From: a virus
Strand: one strand, 5' to 3'
Virus record (IMG/VR): IMGVR_UViG_3300042869_000408
Span: 1 to 24,140 of that record
Length of the DNA stretch: 24,140 nucleotides
The notes beneath the pieces are model-generated. The model was not told the origin of the DNA and ran no database searches. It saw only the letters and a program-made list of their open reading frames with translations. Each line of letters opens with the position of its first letter. Within the stretch, counting starts at the first letter, position 1. Below are positions 13,448 to 20,797 of this stretch, in pieces. The translations under genes and the position numbers were made by a program.

Positions 13448-14308
13448 TTAATATTTCCAAAAATAGCCTCCAGCTGTTTTAGCTATTCCAGATAAACAAT
13501 TTCTAATTGCTCCTCTATGAATACTTAATTCTTCTGAAGGTTGTTTTGTACCATTCCATTCTTTAACTAAAGTGTTATCTAAAGAATATTGATAAACTGT
13601 TTTACAAACTCTTGAGAAAGCATCAATGTTATCTTTTTTATACAATCTCCATTGAAATCCTCCAGCTGTAGAATGTCTCTCTGAAGCAGCATTGTAAATA
13701 TCACAAGGATATTCTTTGATAGCATCTGTAATACTTGGAAAAGACTTTAAGTAATTACCATCTAAATCATATTGATGAACTTCTTTAAAGTGAGCTTTTA
13801 ATCTAGATCCTTTTGTCTTAGCTCTCATTTTTTCAATAGTCTCTTTAGAAAGTTTCTTACCTTTTCTCCATTCAGACATTTTTCTTTTACTTTCTTCAGA
13901 ATGTTTAAATCCTTTATTAGATTTTCTATTTTTAAGTATTTTAGCAATACTCTCCTGAGAAAGCTGCTTTCCTTTATTAGATTCACTAATTTTACGTTTA
14001 GTTTCTTCTGAACAAGGTCTACCTAAAGTACAATCCATACCAGATTCAGGCATAAGATTAGCAAACTCTTTAGATTCTACTATATTAAATTTTTCTGAAT
14101 ATTCTAAAGCAACAGAATTAACTTCTTCTTCTATAATAGAAGAAAAAACTATTTCTGTTTTAATATCTGAAGATGAAAAATTGTGAGCTTTTAAATGTCT
14201 TCTCCAATACTTACCACTTCCTAAATACTTGTAAGGATCCCTTGTTGTAATACCTAAGTATTTCAAACCAATAGGACTTTGTTTAAGGTATAAATAATAT
14301 GTTTTCAT
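13448..14308 (-). CDS. GIY-YIG homing endonuclease with NUMOD3 and NUMOD1-type repeats
   Basis: A 286-residue protein counted from ATG at 14308; a longer TTG-started frame runs into the HNH gene and has no support. Order: GIY-YIG-like nuclease (YYLYLKQSPIGLKYLGITTR, residues 4-23; YLGSGKYWRRHLKAH 28-42; likely catalytic Glu near 69-72, EYSEKF), NUMOD3 repeats at 97-167 (GRPCSEETKRKISES, GFKHSEESKRKMSEW, GKKLSKETIEKM), then two NUMOD1/4-like modules with VHQYDLDGNYLKSFPS (177-192) and VYQYSLDNTLVKEW (238-251), each ending AGG(F/Y)xW. It cuts DNA to spread its own gene. It carries its own near-consensus promoter and is probably translated from a leaderless mRNA. Confidence 0.9.
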   Translation of the reverse strand: MKTYYLYLKQSPIGLKYLGITTRDPYKYLGSGKYWRRHLKAHNFSSSDIKTEIVFSSIIEEEVNSVALEYSEKFNIVESKEFANLMPESGMDCTLGRPCSEETKRKISESNKGKQLSQESIAKILKNRKSNKGFKHSEESKRKMSEWRKGKKLSKETIEKMRAKTKGSRLKAHFKEVHQYDLDGNYLKSFPSITDAIKEYPCDIYNAASERHSTAGGFQWRLYKKDNIDAFSRVCKTVYQYSLDNTLVKEWNGTKQPSEELSIHRGAIRNCLSGIAKTAGGYFWKY

Positions 14309-14312
14309 ATGA

Positions 14313-14344
14313 CAAATATAACAATAAAAGAGTAAACTACCAAA
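14313..14344 (-). promoter_or_regulatory. promoter of the GIY-YIG gene, leaderless
   Basis: On the minus strand, TTTG (14341-14344), exactly 20 nt, then TATATTTG (14313-14320). Only four bases (TCAT) lie between the -7 box and the ATG at 14308, so transcription should begin at or next to the start codon. This also fixes the start of the GIY-YIG gene. Confidence 0.8.
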
Positions 14345-14348
14345 TATT

Positions 14349-14750
14349 TTATAATCTACTTTCTCTTTCTTTAGCTGTCTTTTTGTCATGACAAATTGAA
14401 CATAATATTTGTAAACCTTCAACTTCTACAAACAGTCGTTCAACAAACCCTGGTAGGTCATTAGCACAATTCAAGCTTCCTGCAGGAAGCACATGGTCAA
14501 CGTTAATGTTCTTCTCAGCAAACCATTTCTTACAGCTATTACATTGATATTCAAACTTTTGACGCTTATTAGGACCTTTATACGTTCTCTTAGCATTTAG
14601 TTTGCATTGTGTAATAGGCTTCCACCATCTACTCTTTTGTCTAAGACCACTTCTTATAAAACTCCAGAACGCACTCTCTGTCATAGTGCCATTGTTCCTA
14701 GTCTTAGGTGCTGCATTTGCTCTGGGCTTTCTTACTGTTTTCTTCCTCAT
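14349..14750 (-). CDS. HNH endonuclease
   Basis: A 133-residue protein from ATG at 14750; a TTG two codons upstream also fits but ATG is preferred. A very basic N-terminus (MRKKTVRKPRANAAPKTRNN) precedes the zinc-held HNH core: YQCNSCKKWF (68-77, Cys70, Cys73), NINVDHVLPAGS (81-92, Asp85, His86), then LQILCSICHDKKT (113-125, Cys117, Cys120, His121). This is the standard CxxC-DH-CxxCHxxK arrangement. Family members nick DNA in homing or packaging; here a small free-standing HNH protein lies between rIIB and a GIY-YIG gene, so a mobile nuclease is likely. A terminator and promoter directly upstream give it its own transcript. Confidence 0.85.
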   Translation of the reverse strand: MRKKTVRKPRANAAPKTRNNGTMTESAFWSFIRSGLRQKSRWWKPITQCKLNAKRTYKGPNKRQKFEYQCNSCKKWFAEKNINVDHVLPAGSLNCANDLPGFVERLFVEVEGLQILCSICHDKKTAKERESRL

Positions 14751-14769
14751 AATCAATGATTTATAAAAA

Positions 14770-14808
14770 GGGCTTGTAACAAATTTACTACATTTTTGTT
14801 ACAAGCCC
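14770..14808 (-). terminator. terminator after the rIIB-like gene
   Basis: A perfect 14-bp stem, GGGCTTGTAACAAA (14770-14783) and TTTGTTACAAGCCC (14795-14808), with an 11-nt loop. On the minus strand it is followed by TTTTTATAA. It ends the transcript that carries rIIB six bases after the stop codon. Confidence 0.85.
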
Positions 14809-14810
14809 AA
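14780..14810 (-). promoter_or_regulatory. promoter of the HNH gene, inside the terminator hairpin
   Basis: On the minus strand, TTG (14808-14810), exactly 20 nt, then TAAATTTG (14780-14787), an exact TAnnTTTG box. The -33 box sits at the foot of the first arm and the -7 box spans the loop and second arm of the terminator. The leader to the ATG at 14750 is about 24 nt. Confidence 0.7.
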
Positions 14811-14814
14811 TTTA

Positions 14815-16284
14815 TTACTTGATTATATTCACCCTGTTAGAGATGGAATACTTCATCTCTTCCAAAGAAGCAACGATGTTCTCAATCTGAACATGTGTCA
14901 TTGCTGGAATGTTAAACTGATGCTTAGAAGCTTCTAACACAAATCCTCCTTTAACCTTCTCAGCCAAGTTTTCCAATTCGTGAATTGCGAAAGCCTCATC
15001 AAGCTCAAGAGTGTCAAAATCAAGATCGTGTAGAATTTCTGTAGACTCTTCACGAGATACAGTCATAATAGGAAGATATTCATAACACCTACCCTTAGCT
15101 TCACCAATACCTACAACCTTCATAGGATTGATAAGGATAAGAACAGACTGGTCACCACATCCTACATAATTAATCTCATCAGCTGTGAAATGCAATCCTG
15201 CATGTGCACAATCTGCTGTAGACCAATTACACTCCTGTGGAGGCATGTTTACCACTTGTCCTACACGAATGTCAAATGTCCTTGTGTGAGCATCTGTAAA
15301 CCTATTCTCATGCCTATTAGGAAGATCTAGATAGAGTTCTGTGAGATTACCAATTTTCTCTCCATGATTAATTTGATTCATGTTGTCGCATTGACCTACA
15401 CCATCACAAAACTCACACACAGAATCTTCATCGTTTTCACAACTCCAATCAATTCCTTGACCATCACAATCCTGACATTCTACTAGTTCAGTTTCATAAA
15501 GATCATCCTCATGTACCAATTTATATTCACAATTCTCAAGAAACACAGTGTACTTATCAGGACTCTTCTTCCATACAGCTTTCACTTTATTATAAGCATT
15601 GCTTACAAATTGTACAAGCTCTACGCTACCACGTAATGTAACTACATTCCTAAGAGCTACAAAGAAACCTTGTTTTGTAATCCTGAAACTATTCTTATTC
15701 AGGAAGTCATACAAATCATTAGCTACTTCTGCCCTAGGATTGAGGCAACACCACATAAAGAATCTCTTAAGAGCTTGATACTCTTGATCATCTGTTACAT
15801 CATTGTATGGATCTACATCATAGAGGTCTACCAATTCAATGAACTTCTCTACAAGAAGCTGTGGCATAGTTCTACCAGTTCCAGCCAGCTTAACAGAATT
15901 ACCTTCTATTTCAAAATCAGCTAGTCCTTCTAGCCTTTTGATTCCTTGCTGAACAGCTTTAATCCTAGCAATCTCTGCTTCTTGCTTTCTCTTCTCTTCC
16001 ATTACAGTTGAATCAGCACAAATACTGTACAAAGAACCTTCTGTCCTAGCATTCACTGCCGCATAATAATCATCCTTTGTAGCATTTGGTTTACTCAATA
16101 CAGATCCATCATTAAGAACAATTGTTAGTGAATCATTTACTAACTTAACATTCAAATAAGGCTTCTTGTCTAAATCAACGCCTAACTCTTTCTTTAAAAT
16201 CTCATTCTTGAGCTGTTGTTCTTCAATAACCAAGTTTTCTAACTCTGACTGTCTTTTGAACCATGATAGCGAAAAAATACTCAT
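14815..16284 (-). CDS. rIIB: rIIB-like protein with inserted DnaJ-type zinc finger
   Basis: A 489-residue protein. The rIIB identity rests on the middle and C-terminal part: EYQALKRFFMWCCLNPRAEV and LYDFLNKNSFRITKQGFFVA (168-210), then VGQVVNMPP (341-349), CAHAGLHF (359-366), ILINPMKVVGI and GRCYEYLPI, which follow the T4 rIIB order (GKVVKMP, CSRGLHVC, VKVHPRDVVSI, CQYEVV). Between the two blocks lies CQDCDGQG (270-277) and CEFCDGVG (290-297), a CxxCxGxG pair as in DnaJ zinc fingers, absent from T4 rIIB. The N-terminus is a coiled-coil-like helix (residues 13-35). In T4, rIIA and rIIB protect infected cells, for instance against superinfection and the lambda Rex system. It is downstream of rIIA. 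Confidence 0.82.
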   Translation of the reverse strand: MSIFSLSWFKRQSELENLVIEEQQLKNEILKKELGVDLDKKPYLNVKLVNDSLTIVLNDGSVLSKPNATKDDYYAAVNARTEGSLYSICADSTVMEEKRKQEAEIARIKAVQQGIKRLEGLADFEIEGNSVKLAGTGRTMPQLLVEKFIELVDLYDVDPYNDVTDDQEYQALKRFFMWCCLNPRAEVANDLYDFLNKNSFRITKQGFFVALRNVVTLRGSVELVQFVSNAYNKVKAVWKKSPDKYTVFLENCEYKLVHEDDLYETELVECQDCDGQGIDWSCENDEDSVCEFCDGVGQCDNMNQINHGEKIGNLTELYLDLPNRHENRFTDAHTRTFDIRVGQVVNMPPQECNWSTADCAHAGLHFTADEINYVGCGDQSVLILINPMKVVGIGEAKGRCYEYLPIMTVSREESTEILHDLDFDTLELDEAFAIHELENLAEKVKGGFVLEASKHQFNIPAMTHVQIENIVASLEEMKYSISNRVNIIK

Positions 16285-16305
16285 ATACTTGTTTTTAAAA
16301 GTTAA

Positions 16306-16328
16306 GGAGGGGATATATTGTCCCCTCC
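16306..16328 (-). terminator. hairpin between rIIA and rIIB (terminator or attenuator)
   Basis: A perfect 8-bp GC-rich stem GGAGGGGA / TCCCCTCC with a 7-nt loop lies in the 51-nt gap between rIIA and rIIB. On the minus strand the following bases are TTAACTTTTAAAAA, so the T-run is weak. It may be a partial terminator or an RNA-processing or stability element. No consensus promoter is found here for rIIB; a TAACTTTT next to it lacks a matching -33 box. Confidence 0.55.
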
Positions 16329-16335
16329 TGATAAA

Positions 16336-18621
16336 TTAAGATAATTCTTCTACATCCACTGATGCTTCTGCAACCACTTCATCATTCAATTTGATGTTGT
16401 AGTGTTTCCAGTCAACACGCTGTTTGTAATACTTGAAGAGATCACGAACTGCATCATTAACACCATTGCTATTAGACCCATATCTGCTCATCATACCAAA
16501 CATAGGTTTAAGGAATGGAAGCATTGCAAACACATCTTTCACTTCATTATAAACAGAATAAACGGAAAGGTCAAATAGATTTTTCTCTTCAGCCAACTTA
16601 ATGATAGATTGATATAAAGAATTATCACCGCTTAGATAATATTTCTTTTTGTAACTATCCAACATCAACATCTTCTTATAGAGTTCTGTTGATATGTCAC
16701 CAATTTTATCTATTCTATTGAACACTTCTGCGTAATCTTTAGTCAGCTCATTAATCAAATAAGCTGTAGCTGCTCTTTTAAAAACTATGTGATCTCCTTC
16801 CATAAATTTGTCTATATGTATCCAGTTATGTAAATCTATTTCTTCCATGCGCTTAAGTTCTCTTTCAGAAAGAACCATGAATCTAGTGCTATGAAATGGA
16901 AATACAGAAAACATCTTATCAAATGTAGTTTGATGTGTAGAGTTTCCGTAAACCAGCAAATAAGGATTCCTATGGGCATTCTTCATTTGAAACACGGTGG
17001 GAACAAATTTAGCATGCTGACCATATACAGCTCTCTCTAGAGCTGTAGCCACCTTACCTGTCAATTCACCCTCAAGTTTCTTCCTTCTTTCTTTAGGACC
17101 AGCAACACCATTGGTGAAAGAAACCTTCTTCTTGCTATCAATGAATGCTTGATGAACTTCGAGAGTGTCAAGATTGATAAAGTTAGCTGTAACACGCCTA
17201 ACCATCTCCTGGAACTCCTTAATTACATTTCTCCATTCACTCTTTTGAAACTTGTTAAGCTGAAGAATCTTGTAATAGTTCTCATATCCTGCAAGAGCCT
17301 CTTTATCAGTTCCCAATTTGAAACTCTTTTCCTTCTTAACAATATACTCAGTGTATCCTCTTTTATTAATACTCTTCAGGTATTCTTTCTTAATACCACT
17401 AAGTCTATCTGAATAAACATATATCTTCTCACCATACCTCCTAGATAAGTCCCAATAAGAGCTAGCTTTACAGAATCTTCCTCTAGACACCTCATGTTTC
17501 ATTACATATTCACCAAACATGGATTCCCTGATGCGATTGTAATACTCAACAGTTTGATAATACACACCATCTACCTTTGGAGATGCAAAACCTATTGTAG
17601 CATACTTGGCAAAATAGGAAACATTCAAACCATTTTTACCAAACAAGTTAAGGTTTCTATCTGAGTTACGGAAGTGCTCCATTGCTTTCCATATATCGGT
17701 TGTATCTTGTACATTTTCGTTATACTTCTCAATAAAGAAATTAGCTACACTCTGTAACTTATTCATTATCACAGCTTTAGCTTCTGTAGTGTAACGAAGA
17801 GATTCTCTGTTTGGTGTAGGAAACAAACCATCTGTCAAACTAAATCTAAGACCAACAGGAAAATAGATAGTGTCTATTCCAAGTTTAACAAAATCAATAG
17901 GATAGTAGACATTGTCCAGACAGATGTGCAAATTACTATTTGCAGACAGAGGACTCCATTGAAAATGATCATGCCTCATGATGGTGAAATCATTATCTAT
18001 ACCATCAACATTGAAATATACATTCTCAAAATAAGCCAATTGCTCTTTAATCTTAGTTACAAAGCTGCTTCTGTCATAGAACCTAACAGGAACAATCACC
18101 TTTACACCATTCTTTTGGTCTGTAGAGGTTTCATAGAGAAGATCGATTGTGTTTACATCTTCTCCTTCATACATCATGTATTTACGTTCTACGCCATTCT
18201 TTCTACACACAAAATAGAAGCTGGAGCAATAGGCAAGAGGAGCTTTAAAGCCCAAGCCCATCATACCTAACTCGTTGGCTGAATTACGCTTTGTACTCTT
18301 ACCATACTTACTAATGATGTTCTTTACATCTTCTGCATCTAGACCAATACCAAAATCTTCTACAGAGAACTCATAATTGCCATCTTTGTTTGCACCAAAA
18401 GATACAATAATTGGATCTGTGGTCCCAGCTCTTCTGTGACTGTCCAGTGCATTAGATGCACACTCACGGACAGTGGAGCCTATATCATCTGAATACAGAT
18501 TCTTACTTAACATCTGCATCAAAATTTGAGCAGAATCTAAGTCAAGGGACATACCAATTGAGTCTTGTGTTTGTTCTCCTTCTTGAAGAACTACAGCTTG
18601 TGTTTGTTTTTCTAAGATCAT
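16336..18621 (-). CDS. rIIA: rIIA-like GHKL ATPase
   Basis: A 761-residue protein, close to the length of T4 rIIA. The N-terminal 200 residues form a GHKL ATP-binding domain: the N-box STVRECASNALDSHRRAG (49-66; Glu53, Asn57), the G1 box VEDFGIGLD (87-95, Asp89), the G2 box LGMMGLGFKAPLAY (118-131) and the strand GVKVIVPVR. T4 rIIA has the same order (VVRELITNMIDAHA, RDFGPGM, GGFGLGSKSPF). The remainder is a large helical C-terminal part without recognised domains. It partners with rIIB, encoded just downstream, in functions known genetically in T4 as rapid lysis and exclusion control. Its ATG overlaps the preceding stop (ATGA). Confidence 0.9.
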   Translation of the reverse strand: MILEKQTQAVVLQEGEQTQDSIGMSLDLDSAQILMQMLSKNLYSDDIGSTVRECASNALDSHRRAGTTDPIIVSFGANKDGNYEFSVEDFGIGLDAEDVKNIISKYGKSTKRNSANELGMMGLGFKAPLAYCSSFYFVCRKNGVERKYMMYEGEDVNTIDLLYETSTDQKNGVKVIVPVRFYDRSSFVTKIKEQLAYFENVYFNVDGIDNDFTIMRHDHFQWSPLSANSNLHICLDNVYYPIDFVKLGIDTIYFPVGLRFSLTDGLFPTPNRESLRYTTEAKAVIMNKLQSVANFFIEKYNENVQDTTDIWKAMEHFRNSDRNLNLFGKNGLNVSYFAKYATIGFASPKVDGVYYQTVEYYNRIRESMFGEYVMKHEVSRGRFCKASSYWDLSRRYGEKIYVYSDRLSGIKKEYLKSINKRGYTEYIVKKEKSFKLGTDKEALAGYENYYKILQLNKFQKSEWRNVIKEFQEMVRRVTANFINLDTLEVHQAFIDSKKKVSFTNGVAGPKERRKKLEGELTGKVATALERAVYGQHAKFVPTVFQMKNAHRNPYLLVYGNSTHQTTFDKMFSVFPFHSTRFMVLSERELKRMEEIDLHNWIHIDKFMEGDHIVFKRAATAYLINELTKDYAEVFNRIDKIGDISTELYKKMLMLDSYKKKYYLSGDNSLYQSIIKLAEEKNLFDLSVYSVYNEVKDVFAMLPFLKPMFGMMSRYGSNSNGVNDAVRDLFKYYKQRVDWKHYNIKLNDEVVAEASVDVEELS

Positions 18622-18935
18622 TTTATTATGTTTTCTAGTTTCAAAATTTCAATTGCTTTCTCGTAGTTTATTGCATCATCTTCGTTATATAATATATCTG
18701 GGGTCACCTTTACCACCCTATATTGTGTATTATCTCCATGTATGTAAGCTTTGTAAAATATTGGTTTTTTACCCTTTTTACTAGCACTTTCAGCATTATA
18801 AATAATACCACTAGGTGTGTAAAACTGAATTGTACCTCTACCATATCCTGCAAATAGTCCAAATTCCATACAATGTGCATAACTAACAAGAATAGGATCA
18901 CCTATTTCTAATGTTCCGCCTAATTTAAGTTTCAT
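18618..18935 (-). CDS. 105-aa hypothetical protein upstream of rIIA
   Basis: A 105-residue protein starting MKLKLGGTLEIGDPILVSYA. It has a beta-rich first half (GRGTIQFYTPSGIIYN) and a helical end (YNEDDAINYEKAIEILKLEN). The opening could form a small beta-barrel of SH3 type; no family is recognised. It is coupled to rIIA by an ATGA overlap and follows the UDG-like gene by 11 nt. Function is unknown. Confidence 0.65.
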   Translation of the reverse strand: MKLKLGGTLEIGDPILVSYAHCMEFGLFAGYGRGTIQFYTPSGIIYNAESASKKGKKPIFYKAYIHGDNTQYRVVKVTPDILYNEDDAINYEKAIEILKLENIIK

Positions 18936-18946
18936 TGTTTTTCGAT

Positions 18947-19663
18947 TTAAAATGGCACATCATAGAGCCACATGATTTGATAATTGTTGTTGTCTTTAAG
19001 CACTTTGTTCACCATACCAAACTTTCCTTCTGTGTCCCATTCAGATTGTTTATATGCTGCAGATGCTGGATGAGACAAAACAAAATTCCAAGCAAATGGA
19101 CTTGTATATTTCTCATACTTACTAGCATCCTTTCCTAAGAATATTGTTGGTACACCTGTAGGCGTAACAATCTCCTCTAGAACATATTTGGTAAATGGTT
19201 CCCAGATGTCTATATGACTTCCTGCTTTATTCATTTCTGTCGTAAGAGCAGCATTGAACATAAGAACACCTTGCTTAGCTAAATAACTTACATCTGCTAG
19301 CTTCTGATATTTGAGATTGAGTCCATCAAATAATTCTTTCTCTACACCTTCATAGAACTTCTCTAGAGAAGGTTGTAGTTTACCTGTATTACTACAGCCC
19401 ATAAGCAGACCATCTGCTACAGGATTTCCATCTTTAAATGTGTGATAGGGACACATACCCATCATCACCACCTTCAAATCATCCAATGAGGTTTCTTTAA
19501 AACATCTATAAGTAACAGAAGAAGAAGGTGCAATTTTCTTGCCCCTCTTTCCCTCTGTCTTTAGATATTCATAGATCTTATCGCACTCCTCACTTTCAAT
19601 AAAAGGTTGCATTTTACTGTGCCAACTCTCGTGAAACTGATCTCTGAATAAATCCCATTTCAT
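18947..19663 (-). CDS. uracil-DNA glycosylase-like protein with altered catalytic motif
   Basis: A 238-residue protein of the UNG fold family. Motif A is VVMMGMCPYHTF (65-76), where UNG has GQDPYHGP: Gly69, Pro72, Tyr73 and His74 are kept but the catalytic Asp is Cys71 and the Gln is Met70. ADGLLMGCSNTGKLQPSL (83-100) matches AHGLAFSV...PSL. GVLMFNAALTTEMNKAGSH (132-150) matches the GVLLLN..LTV....SH segment, and FLGKDA (175-180) the LWG.xA segment. Motif B is SHPASAAY (197-204) in place of HPSPLS, keeping His198. UNG removes uracil from DNA in base-excision repair. This version may be weak, specialised or a binder. It lies 2 nt after the DUF932-like gene. Confidence 0.82.
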   Translation of the reverse strand: MKWDLFRDQFHESWHSKMQPFIESEECDKIYEYLKTEGKRGKKIAPSSSVTYRCFKETSLDDLKVVMMGMCPYHTFKDGNPVADGLLMGCSNTGKLQPSLEKFYEGVEKELFDGLNLKYQKLADVSYLAKQGVLMFNAALTTEMNKAGSHIDIWEPFTKYVLEEIVTPTGVPTIFLGKDASKYEKYTSPFAWNFVLSHPASAAYKQSEWDTEGKFGMVNKVLKDNNNYQIMWLYDVPF

Positions 19664-19665
19664 AA

Positions 19666-20451
19666 TTAAAACATTTCTAATTGAATAAGCTCTGCAGGAA
19701 TCTCAATAGTATTTTCCTGAACTGTTGTATTAACAAATACACCACTCTCGTTCACAAAGAAGTTATGAGCTTTAATGTGATTGTTCATACGAATAGATGG
19801 ATGCAATTCCTTCATAGCAAATGTGGCGTAGTTATACAACTCCCACATGCTATCTGGAGCACCATAATTGTGTGTAGGATTCTCTAGCTCTCTAGCCATA
19901 ATGTTCATCTGTGTAGAGCTAATGAATTGCTCTTCAATCAACATTCTACCAATGAGCTCAGCCTTAACACGTTTGGTCATTTCAATTTGCTTCATAGCTT
20001 CACGCTCTGTTTGCATTTGTTGGAATGTATCACCAGCTTGTTTGATGTATTCACTAATAGCATTTGGTGTGAATTCCTGTACAGATCCTTGGTGTTTCTT
20101 CTTGAAAGAACCCATATCACCATGAACCATACCATTCTGACAAATGAATATACGTGCACCTATTGCAAACTTAAGACTCAATGACTTGTTATAACTGTTC
20201 TGCCAACCAATTTGCAATTGCATTTCTTTATCCGCAACGTTTCTAATACTAAACTGACCATTAGCAATAGCACCACCTTGTGCCATTGAATAGGTTTCTT
20301 TGTCCAATGTAAATCCTGCTTTCTCAATACTGTTCAATGTCAGATCAATAAGACTAGCATGTGTAATTGGTTTGTAAGTCCTTGTCTGTTGAGGAACTTC
20401 AGCTGTCATAATCATTCCTCTGGTTGTGTTGTACGTTGGTGTTGTGCTCAT
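19666..20451 (-). CDS. DUF932-like phage/plasmid protein
   Basis: A 261-residue protein with the DUF932 plan: PITHASLIDLTLNSIEKAGF (28-47), a middle beta-rich part with LQIGWQNSYNKSLSLKFAIG (79-98), and GARIFICQNGMVHGDMGSFK (98-117), which fit the family pattern (vgi.NSyd.s.s.....G..v.vC.NG.......). DUF932 proteins are common in phages and plasmids; their role is unknown, though they are often thought to take part in DNA processing. The second half is helical. It starts inside the end of the 66-aa gene (ATGA). Confidence 0.78.
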   Translation of the reverse strand: MSTTPTYNTTRGMIMTAEVPQQTRTYKPITHASLIDLTLNSIEKAGFTLDKETYSMAQGGAIANGQFSIRNVADKEMQLQIGWQNSYNKSLSLKFAIGARIFICQNGMVHGDMGSFKKKHQGSVQEFTPNAISEYIKQAGDTFQQMQTEREAMKQIEMTKRVKAELIGRMLIEEQFISSTQMNIMARELENPTHNYGAPDSMWELYNYATFAMKELHPSIRMNNHIKAHNFFVNESGVFVNTTVQENTIEIPAELIQLEMF

Positions 20452-20648
20452 TTGTTTTCTTTTAAATAGTTCTTGAAATAACTGTAAACTTCTGGAATAT
20501 GTTTTTTATAGTAAGGCTGATTATCCTTACACCATTTCTTTAGATCATCATCACTCTTAAAAGTTTGATATTTGATCATTGGTAATAAATCATCTATAAA
20601 ATCCTGGGCAGTCCATCCCTCCCATATGTGTCTGTTTAAATTACTCAT
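20448..20648 (-). CDS. 66-aa hypothetical protein
   Basis: A 66-residue protein rich in aromatic and charged residues (NLNRHIWEGWTAQDFIDDLL, then KKWCKDNQPYYKKHIPEVYS and YFKNYLKENK). It is all-helical in appearance and has no membrane segment. No family is recognised with certainty. It is joined to both neighbours by 4-nt ATGA overlaps, so it is translated as part of the primase unit. Confidence 0.65.
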   Translation of the reverse strand: MSNLNRHIWEGWTAQDFIDDLLPMIKYQTFKSDDDLKKWCKDNQPYYKKHIPEVYSYFKNYLKENK

Positions 20649-20797
20649 TCTTGTGTGAGTTTAATTTTAAAATCAAAATACCTACTTAATATACCTTCTA
20701 GGCTTTCTATACTTATACATTCTACCTCATCTCCTTCAGATGTTGATAGAAATTCTACTTCTGCCTGAATAGCGTCAATTAATGCTTGTACGTTCAT
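20645..20797 (-). CDS. 50-aa acidic small protein behind primase
   Basis: A short ORF whose ATG overlaps the primase stop (ATGA) and whose own stop overlaps the next ATG (ATGA). The product begins MNVQALIDAIQAEVEFLSTS and continues EGDEVECISIESLEGILSRY; it is acidic and probably helical. The two precise 4-nt overlaps are the main evidence that it is a real gene. Function is unknown. Confidence 0.6.
   Translation of the reverse strand: MNVQALIDAIQAEVEFLSTSEGDEVECISIESLEGILSRYFDFKIKLTQE

Noticed and set aside
13431-13460. TTG start for the 101-aa protein, adding 10 residues
   Set aside because: It would overlap the GIY-YIG stop, while ATG at 13430 sits cleanly 17 nt behind it.
14309-14422. 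Longer GIY-YIG start (TTG at 14422)
   Set aside because: It would overlap the HNH gene and ignore the promoter at 14313-14344, whose start point is at the ATG at 14308. The extra residues do not belong to the nuclease fold.
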